Shown one piece after another: positions 32,731 through 37,724 of a DNA stretch of 37,724 nucleotides (the first letter of the stretch is position 1; the number at the start of each line of letters is the position of its first letter). Under the pieces are notes generated by a model that saw nothing but the letters and a program-made list of their open reading frames with translations, had not been told where the DNA came from and searched no databases. Made by a program: the position numbers and the translations under genes. This stretch comes from Planctomycetaceae bacterium (lineage in GTDB: Bacteria; Planctomycetota; UBA8742; UBA2392; JABWBM01), in NCBI GenBank assembly GCA_013360495.1, contig JABWBM010000006.1, positions 1 to 37,724 on the forward strand, written 5' to 3'.

Positions 32731-34740
32731 ATGACGGAATCCGCACAGCCATCCCGCGCAGTCCATCGCATCGTCGCGCTGTGCGTGCTGCTTATTGCGG
32801 CTTTTGTCATCGGCATCTACCTGAAGGACCGTCACAACGGTCCTGACAAGCCCCTGAAGCCCGCGAGTCAGGCGCGGCCCGACGTGATTCTCATCTCCAT
32901 CAGCGGTCTGCGCGCCTGCCATCTCTCCTGCTATGGCTATGTGGAGAAGGAAACGCCGGAATTCGACCGTCTTGCCGCCCAAAGCGTGCTCTTCGAGCGT
33001 TGCTTCACGCCTTGTCCCCTCTGCCTGCCCGCGCATACGTCCATGTTGAGCGGCATCCTTCCGCTTCATCACCGCGTGCGTGACGACGGCATGCGCATCC
33101 CGGAGCAGGGCCTGACGCTGCTGCCCGAAGTGCTTGCTCAACACGGCTACCAATGCGCGGCGTTCGTCAATGCGCCGGCGCTGGACGTTTCAAGCGGCCT
33201 GAATCGAGGATTTCACCATTATGACGGCCAATGGCGCACCGGCGAGAAGGAACGCGGCGCACGCGGGACTTTTGATGGCGCCGAGCGCTGGCTTCGTTCG
33301 CAGGCAGCCGGAACGTCTTCCTTTCTGTTTCTGCAGATCAACGACCTTCGCCCGCCCTTCGGCTCGGAGGCAACCGATGCCCATAAGAAACCTCAAGACT
33401 ACCTGCCCGAGGAAATTATCCCTCTCTATAACGAGGACATCGCGGCCCTCGACCGGCAACTTGGGAAATTCATCGCGCGCCTTCGGGACCTCGGGCGTTT
33501 TGAGAACTCGCTCATCATCCTCACCGCCGACCACGGCACGGGCCTTGGCGATAACTCCGAGTTGACCAACGGATTTCTCGCTTTCGATAGCACGACGCAT
33601 GTGCCACTGCTGATTCACCTTCCCCGCAACGAAGAAGCAGGAAGGCGCACGAGCGGCGTCGTGCAGACCGTCGACATTGTCCCCACGGTGCTCTCGGGGG
33701 TTGCCGTGGCGGTTGATGAGTCGCATTTCTTTCATGGCCGCGACCTAAGACCCGTCATCGACGGTTCGCTCGATGATAAGAAACGCGAAGCGTACATTGA
33801 GTGCTTCGCCGGCTACGAGCGTAACGGGTGGGGGATTGTGCGGGCGCTCAGGCGCTACGACGACCTGATCGTCTTCAGCGCCAATACGCCGGAGTATTAC
33901 CGCATGGACTACCCCGAGGCGATCGTCGGGCCGAACCTTCTCGAGGATTTCGACAAGGCGGATAAGGCGCTGCAGGATGTATCGCGCGAGGCGCGCGCGC
34001 GGATCGTGCGCCACCTCGATGACCACGGCGCTTCCCCCCTCACCCCTACCCGGCCAGCGCCGATGGCCCTCCACCCCGAGCGCATGTTCGAGGCGATGGA
34101 CACCGTCAACCCCTCGCGCCGGGACAGCATCTTCGAGGATCGCGACGCGAAGCCGGCCAAGTCCATGTCCGACGCCATGCGCCAGTTCCAGCGCGCCGAA
34201 CTGCTTTTGAACGCGGGCGACCTCTACCGCGCGCGCGACGCTTTGCAGGCCCTGCTTAGCCAGTACGCCAACCACCTCGACGCCATCCGTTTGCTGGCGC
34301 ATATCGACCACGAACTCGCGGCGCATTACTCCGGCGAGCCGGAGCGTATGCGCCAATTCATCGACGACGCCGCGTTCCAGTATGGAAGGGCCGTGGTGGC
34401 AGCCGAGAGCGTCAAGCGCGATGCCCTCGCCCTGCATTTTCGCGCGGCAGAATTGTTCGATCAGCTTCGGCTTGGACAATACGAAACCGTGCGCTCGAAG
34501 GCCGAAGCAAAGCTTGCTGAGCACGGCAACGAGGGCGAGCGAATGGAGACGAGCGTTCGCGCGAAATTTCTCTGGCTGAAATATGTCGCCGCCTACAAGC
34601 TCAATGACCGGCCGGACAAGCGCGTGCAAATCGGCGTGCTCTTCGATCAGGCGCTCGGGCCGCTGGCGAGTTCATTCGCCCCGCTGATCGAACAGATGCG
34701 TAAGGCGGAGCCGGTATTATTGGCGCCGATGGAGAGGTAG
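32731..34740 (+). CDS. Sulfatase/alkaline-phosphatase-fold membrane protein with TPR, probable pseudoenzyme
   Basis: 669 residues. There is one transmembrane helix (residues about 13-30), then a sulfatase-type domain (about 48-340) and a helical TPR-like region (about 480-600). The fold is clear from DVILISISGLRACHLSCYGY, FDRLAAQSVLFERCFTPCPLCLPAHTSMLSG, ILTADHGTGLGDN and VPLLIHLP. Key residues differ. The first metal Asp (usually in IDTLRADHLG) is Ser58, the next Asp is Cys63, and the nucleophile motif C-x-P-x-R reads C98-L-P-A-H102. The DHG pair is kept. Hydrolysis of sulfate or phosphate esters is therefore doubtful. Sulfatase/TPR fusions with LPSH-type motifs are common in planctomycete-like genomes and are uncharacterised. 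The start was chosen from the TACAAT box 6 nt upstream. Confidence 0.75.
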   Translation: MTESAQPSRAVHRIVALCVLLIAAFVIGIYLKDRHNGPDKPLKPASQARPDVILISISGLRACHLSCYGYVEKETPEFDRLAAQSVLFERCFTPCPLCLPAHTSMLSGILPLHHRVRDDGMRIPEQGLTLLPEVLAQHGYQCAAFVNAPALDVSSGLNRGFHHYDGQWRTGEKERGARGTFDGAERWLRSQAAGTSSFLFLQINDLRPPFGSEATDAHKKPQDYLPEEIIPLYNEDIAALDRQLGKFIARLRDLGRFENSLIILTADHGTGLGDNSELTNGFLAFDSTTHVPLLIHLPRNEEAGRRTSGVVQTVDIVPTVLSGVAVAVDESHFFHGRDLRPVIDGSLDDKKREAYIECFAGYERNGWGIVRALRRYDDLIVFSANTPEYYRMDYPEAIVGPNLLEDFDKADKALQDVSREARARIVRHLDDHGASPLTPTRPAPMALHPERMFEAMDTVNPSRRDSIFEDRDAKPAKSMSDAMRQFQRAELLLNAGDLYRARDALQALLSQYANHLDAIRLLAHIDHELAAHYSGEPERMRQFIDDAAFQYGRAVVAAESVKRDALALHFRAAELFDQLRLGQYETVRSKAEAKLAEHGNEGERMETSVRAKFLWLKYVAAYKLNDRPDKRVQIGVLFDQALGPLASSFAPLIEQMRKAEPVLLAPMER

Positions 34741-34744
34741 CCGG

Positions 34745-34776
34745 TGCGGCATTCCGGCGCAAGCCGGAATCCGGTC
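34745..34776. repeat. Short palindromic repeat, related to family B ends
   Basis: ATTCCGGC, GCAA, GCCGGAAT form a perfect 8-bp stem with a GCAA loop, extended by GC/GG flanks. It follows the sulfatase-fold stop by about 10 nt and precedes the TIM-barrel gene. Confidence 0.6.
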
Positions 34777-34809
34777 GACGTAAGAGAAGACGAAAGCCAG
34801 GACTGACTC

Positions 34810-35634
34810 ATGCAACTCGGTTACAACACCAGCGGCTTCGCTTTCCACCGTCTCGACGATGCGCTCGATATCATCGCCGAAACTGGGTACTCATGTGTTG
34901 CGCTCACCCTCGATGTTCACCACTTCGATCCCTTCCGGGCGACGCCGGCCGATGTGCGCGACCTGCGGGCGAAGTTGCGCGCGCTCAAGCTCTCATGTGT
35001 GATCGAGACTGGCGCGCGTTTTCTGCTCGACGCGAAGAACAAGCACCGCCCGACGCTGCTTGATGCGGATTCCGCGCGAAGGGTGGAGTTCCTGCATCGC
35101 GCCATCGACATCTGCGCCGAACTCGAGGGCGAATGCGTGTCCTATTGGAGTGGCGCGCGGCCCGAGAACAGCCCACCCGACCGCGAGTTGTACCGGCGGC
35201 TGTCCGGACATGTCGACGCGCTCGAAACCTATGCGCGCCAGCGCGGCGTGCGCCTCGCCTTCGAACCCGAGCCGGGTTTTTTGATCGAGACGATGCGCGA
35301 CTTTGACAGCCTGTGCGACCTCGTCGGTCATCCCATCGGCCTGACGCTCGACATCGGACATCTGCAATGCGTGGAAAGCGAGCCGCCCCACGCCTTCATC
35401 GCGAAGTACGCCAGCACACTTATCAACGTGCAGCTCGACGATATGAAGTACCACGAGCACAAACACCTGATGTTCGGCGAGGGGGAGGTGGACTTCCCGC
35501 CGGTGTTCGCAGCGCTCAACGCCATCGCATATGCCGGACCCGCGTGCGTCGAGTTGAGCGACGCTTCCCGCGCCGCAGTGGAAAGCGCGCGCAGGGCATA
35601 CGAGTTTCTTGCCGGCCATCGTATTCGTTCCTAA
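34810..35634 (+). CDS. Sugar phosphate isomerase/epimerase-like TIM-barrel protein
   Basis: 274 residues. An AP-endonuclease-2/xylose-isomerase-like barrel: MQLGYNTSGFAFHRLDDALD, LAFEPEPGF with the metal-ligand Glu, GLTLDIGHLQCVE with Asp and His, QLDDMKYHEHKHLMFGEGEVDF with Asp, His and Glu, and ACVELSD near the end. Members isomerise or epimerise sugars and sugar-like metabolites. Some belong to the ebo cluster, but no other ebo gene is here, so the substrate is unknown. CAGGA lies about 8 nt before ATG 34810. It is downstream of the sulfatase-fold gene and upstream of mce, all on the plus strand. Confidence 0.8.
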   Translation: MQLGYNTSGFAFHRLDDALDIIAETGYSCVALTLDVHHFDPFRATPADVRDLRAKLRALKLSCVIETGARFLLDAKNKHRPTLLDADSARRVEFLHRAIDICAELEGECVSYWSGARPENSPPDRELYRRLSGHVDALETYARQRGVRLAFEPEPGFLIETMRDFDSLCDLVGHPIGLTLDIGHLQCVESEPPHAFIAKYASTLINVQLDDMKYHEHKHLMFGEGEVDFPPVFAALNAIAYAGPACVELSDASRAAVESARRAYEFLAGHRIRS

Positions 35635-35665
35635 ATCCCCTCTCGCCGTGTTTGCGGGGTTGGGC

Positions 35666-35671
35666 TACAAT
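35666..35671 (+). promoter_or_regulatory. Candidate -10 box just upstream of the epimerase gene
   Basis: TACAAT ends 9 nt before ATG 35681, implying a leader of about 3 nt. It begins about 30 nt past the stop of the preceding gene. Confidence 0.35.
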
Positions 35672-35680
35672 TCCAGCATC

Positions 35681-36085
35681 ATGAAACTCGATCACGTCGG
35701 CATCGCCGTCACAAGCATCGAACAATCGCGTCGCTTCTATGAGAGCGGCCTCGGGCTGCCTGCCGCCCCGCATACTGAAGAAGTCGCTGGGGAAAAGGTC
35801 CGTGTGCTCAAGCTCGAATGCGCCGACCCGACGCATATTGAACTGATCGAGTCCGCCTCGCCCGATTCCGCCATCGCCAAGTTCATCGAAAAGCGCGGGC
35901 CGGGACTTCACCACCTCTGCTACCAGACCGGGGATATTGTGGCCGATATCGCACGACTGAAATCACAGGGATTCACGCCGCTTTGGGACGCCCCGCGTCC
36001 CGGAGCCGACGGTTGCCTCGTGATGTTCTTTCACCCCAAGGAGACATTCGGGGTACTCACTGAACTGGCGCAGAAGAGTCGATAG
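35681..36085 (+). CDS. mce: Methylmalonyl-CoA epimerase
   Basis: 134 residues, a glyoxalase-fold (VOC) protein. It interconverts R- and S-methylmalonyl-CoA in propionate metabolism. Metal-site residues are in place: H5 (LDHVGIAV), the GLHHLCYQT histidine, and the late Glu in GVLTELAQ. The IELIE segment and FFHPKETFGVL are typical. Length matches the family (about 135). Methylmalonyl-CoA mutase is not in the window. ATG 35681 is chosen from family start and the nearby TACAAT box. Confidence 0.92.
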   Translation: MKLDHVGIAVTSIEQSRRFYESGLGLPAAPHTEEVAGEKVRVLKLECADPTHIELIESASPDSAIAKFIEKRGPGLHHLCYQTGDIVADIARLKSQGFTPLWDAPRPGADGCLVMFFHPKETFGVLTELAQKSR

Positions 36086-36167
36086 TCAGAAGTCGGAAGA
36101 AACGTGCGTTGACTACCGACACTCGGCTTCCGGCTCTTGATTTCTGACTCTCGACTTCCGACTCTTG
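36086..36167. repeat. Heptamer microrepeat region between mce and tig
   Basis: AGAAGTCGGAAG (36089-36100) and, inverted, CTCTCGACTTCCGACTCTT (36148-36166) are built from the 7-nt units seen at 17083-17110, with ACTCGGCTTCCGGCTC in between. The two ends can pair imperfectly, so the stretch may also act as a weak transcription barrier. Confidence 0.5.
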
Positions 36168-36201
36168 CCCGGTATCTGCGTGCAAATGCTCCCGGGCTGG
36201 T

Positions 36202-36207
36202 TATATT
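36202..36207 (+). promoter_or_regulatory. Candidate -10 box for tig
   Basis: TATATT lies about 50 nt before ATG 36257, inside a small AT-rich patch (GGTTATATTCGCGCCATT). No -35 is clear. Confidence 0.35.
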
Positions 36208-36256
36208 CGCGCCATTCCAAGTGGGCCCTGAAAACCCGTCCAGCAAGGATACGCCG

Positions 36257-37576
36257 ATGAACATTAACGTTGAAGACGCAGGCACATGCCTCAAGAAAAT
36301 CTCCGTCGAGATTCCCGCCGACATGGTGAAGAAGAAGCTCAATGACGGCTACCGCGACGTATCGCGACAGGTCAACCTGCCCGGATTCCGCCCCGGCAAA
36401 GCGCCGCGCGCCGTCCTCGAAAAGAAGTTCAGCAAGCACGTGATCGACGAGGTTCGCCAACGCCTGCTGAGCGACGCCGTGGACGAAGCTGCGCGCAAGC
36501 ATAACATGGACCTGATCGGCCAGCCCGAAGTCGGCGATATGCCCGAGGTAAAAGACGGCCAGCCCCTCAATTTCAACGTCATGGTCGAGGTCCGTCCGGA
36601 GTTCGAACTCTCGCAATACAAGGGCATCGAACTCGAAAGCGCCAAAGCCGTTATCGATGACCGCGAAGTGGAAATCTTCCTCAAAAACGTCCAGTACTCC
36701 CGCGGCAAGATGGAGGAACTGGGGTCAGAGAAGAGCAAGGCCGGCGACGTGCTGCTTGGCAATTTTGAGGTGATCATCGACGGAGAAACGATCGCCAACC
36801 GAGTCGGCGGAACAATCGAGATCGGCGGCGGGCTGATCCTCGGCGTCTCCATTCCCGAAGCGGAAAAAGCATTCACCGGTCTCGCCGGTAAGGAGCCGGT
36901 GGAGAAGCGCTTCAAAGCGACGCTGCCCGCCGATTTCCCCATCGCCCGCGTGCGAGGCAAAGAAGCGGAAATTCTTGTGCAGATTAAGGAAATCCGCCGT
37001 CCGAACGTGCCGCCGCTCAACGACGATCTTGCAAAGGAGCTTGGCTTCGACACCGTCGACGCTCTCAAGGAGCATGGGCGCGAGGTACTCCAGACCGAGA
37101 AGCAGCACCAGATCGATCGCGACATCGAGGAGCGCGTCCTCGCGAAACTGATCGACGAAACGAAGATCGACATTCCGTCAAAACTCGCCGAGCGCCAGCT
37201 CGCGGTCATCCTGCGCCGCGAGGCCTTCCAGAAATTCCAGGAAGGGATGGAAGAAAACGACATCGCGAAATTCATCGAGCGGCGCAAAGACGAACTCCCC
37301 GCCGTGATCGAGCGGCAGATCCGCTTGAGCTTCATCATCGATGCCATTGCCCGCAAAGAGCGGATTTTTGTCACCGAGGAGCAGGTGGCTCATCAGATCG
37401 CCATGCTCGCTGCTTCGCGTAACGCCGATCCACAGCGCCTGCTGTACGAGCTTGAAAAGTCTGACATGATGGGGCAGGTGCGCTGGGACATTAAAGCAAA
37501 CCAAGTTCGCACCTTGCTCCGGCAGAAGGCAAAGATTACTGTACCGGGCGGGGCGGAGGCCGCGAAGAGTGAGTAA
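36257..37576 (+). CDS. tig: Trigger factor, ribosome-associated chaperone
   Basis: 439 residues. The ribosome-binding domain carries the signature VNLPGFRPGKAPRAVLEKKF near residue 40. A peptidyl-prolyl isomerase (FKBP-like) domain lies around 160-250 (GDVLLGNFEVIIDGE, GLILGVSIPEAEKAFTGLAG), and a helical C-terminal substrate-binding domain follows (ELGFDTVDALKEHG to LLRQKAKITVPGG). Length is typical. AAGGA lies 8 nt before ATG 36257; in-frame codons further upstream run into repeat DNA. clpP follows closely on the same strand, the common tig-clpP arrangement that links folding at the ribosome with proteolysis. Confidence 0.95.
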   Translation: MNINVEDAGTCLKKISVEIPADMVKKKLNDGYRDVSRQVNLPGFRPGKAPRAVLEKKFSKHVIDEVRQRLLSDAVDEAARKHNMDLIGQPEVGDMPEVKDGQPLNFNVMVEVRPEFELSQYKGIELESAKAVIDDREVEIFLKNVQYSRGKMEELGSEKSKAGDVLLGNFEVIIDGETIANRVGGTIEIGGGLILGVSIPEAEKAFTGLAGKEPVEKRFKATLPADFPIARVRGKEAEILVQIKEIRRPNVPPLNDDLAKELGFDTVDALKEHGREVLQTEKQHQIDRDIEERVLAKLIDETKIDIPSKLAERQLAVILRREAFQKFQEGMEENDIAKFIERRKDELPAVIERQIRLSFIIDAIARKERIFVTEEQVAHQIAMLAASRNADPQRLLYELEKSDMMGQVRWDIKANQVRTLLRQKAKITVPGGAEAAKSE

Positions 37577-37644
37577 ACGTTCTGGTCATGGATGAACCGG
37601 GCATATTTGCATCACTGGAGACTGACGTGGGAAGCGAAAACATC

Positions 37645-37724
37645 ATGGAACCGAGGGCGGATTATTATCCCGTGCCCTATGTGATCGAGAAAACCAGCCG
37701 CGGCGAGCGCAGCTACGACATCTA
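37645..37724 (+). CDS. clpP: ATP-dependent Clp protease proteolytic subunit, N-terminal fragment (truncated by window end)
   Basis: Only the first 26 codons are in view. VPYVIEKTSRGERSYDI is the conserved N-terminal motif of ClpP, the serine peptidase of the Clp protease. The catalytic residues lie beyond the window. GGGAAG about 10 nt before ATG 37645 supports this start. An in-frame ATG at 37588 would add 19 residues and begin 11 nt after the tig stop. Confidence 0.9.
   Translation, partial: MEPRADYYPVPYVIEKTSRGERSYDI

Noticed and set aside
34810-35634. Assignment of the TIM-barrel gene to the ebo cluster
   Set aside because: No other ebo gene is in the neighbourhood, and the barrel family is too broad.

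Overview
The window is about 37.7 kb of moderately high-GC chromosomal DNA, densely packed with genes on both strands. It carries housekeeping genes (der, miaA, ppk1, lnt, xseB, ndk, tig, the start of clpP, two tRNAs) mixed with family types that are abundant in Planctomycetes and in related uncultured phyla such as Sumerlaeota or Hydrogenedentota. Those types are TPR and HEAT proteins, a membrane-anchored alpha/alpha-toroid protein, a sulfatase-fold/TPR protein, a Hanks-type kinase and a coiled-coil zinc-ribbon protein. Lnt and a Wzz-type tyrosine kinase point to a diderm envelope. The phylum cannot be fixed from sequence reading alone. I see no phage, plasmid or insertion-sequence gene and no CRISPR array.

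Layout. 1-7.1 kb: the end of a TPR gene, then a leftward block holding a HEAT/zinc-ribbon membrane protein, a toroid protein with a TonB-like anchor, an Eco57I/TaqI-like adenine methyltransferase and a ferredoxin-ASKHA (RACo-like) protein. Two families of palindromic repeats run through this block. 7.1-13 kb: an approximately 650-bp non-coding stretch and a 1,716-residue secreted beta-sandwich protein. 13-15.1 kb: a nested inverted-repeat element and a leftward pair, a RimK-type ligase with an added TrkA-C-like domain and a retropepsin-like peptidase. 15.2-22 kb: a rightward housekeeping block (zinc-ribbon protein, der, TPR protein, miaA, ppk1) with tRNA-Glu on the minus strand and tRNA-Gly on the plus strand. 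22.2-32.5 kb: leftward genes xseB-lnt, mntA-hepT, a Ser/Thr kinase, an HD-GYP-like protein with a PnbB-like protein, a Wzz/BY-kinase, and ndk with a zinc-ribbon coiled-coil protein. 32.7 kb to the end: rightward genes for a sulfatase-fold/TPR protein, a TIM-barrel isomerase-like protein, methylmalonyl-CoA epimerase, trigger factor and the start of clpP.

The most unusual material is the repeat content. Family A hairpins keep fixed flanks (TTGTAGCG and CGTCTT) around stems whose sequence changes while pairing is kept. They occur as inverted pairs at four sites and supply the last codons of the methyltransferase. Family B is a 74-bp repeat present once between genes and once in frame inside the same methyltransferase. 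Other points are the RimK/TrkA-C fusion beside its peptidase, several enzyme-fold proteins missing canonical catalytic residues (RACo-like ASKHA, sulfatase fold, HD-GYP), and -10 boxes at leaderless distance from start codons.
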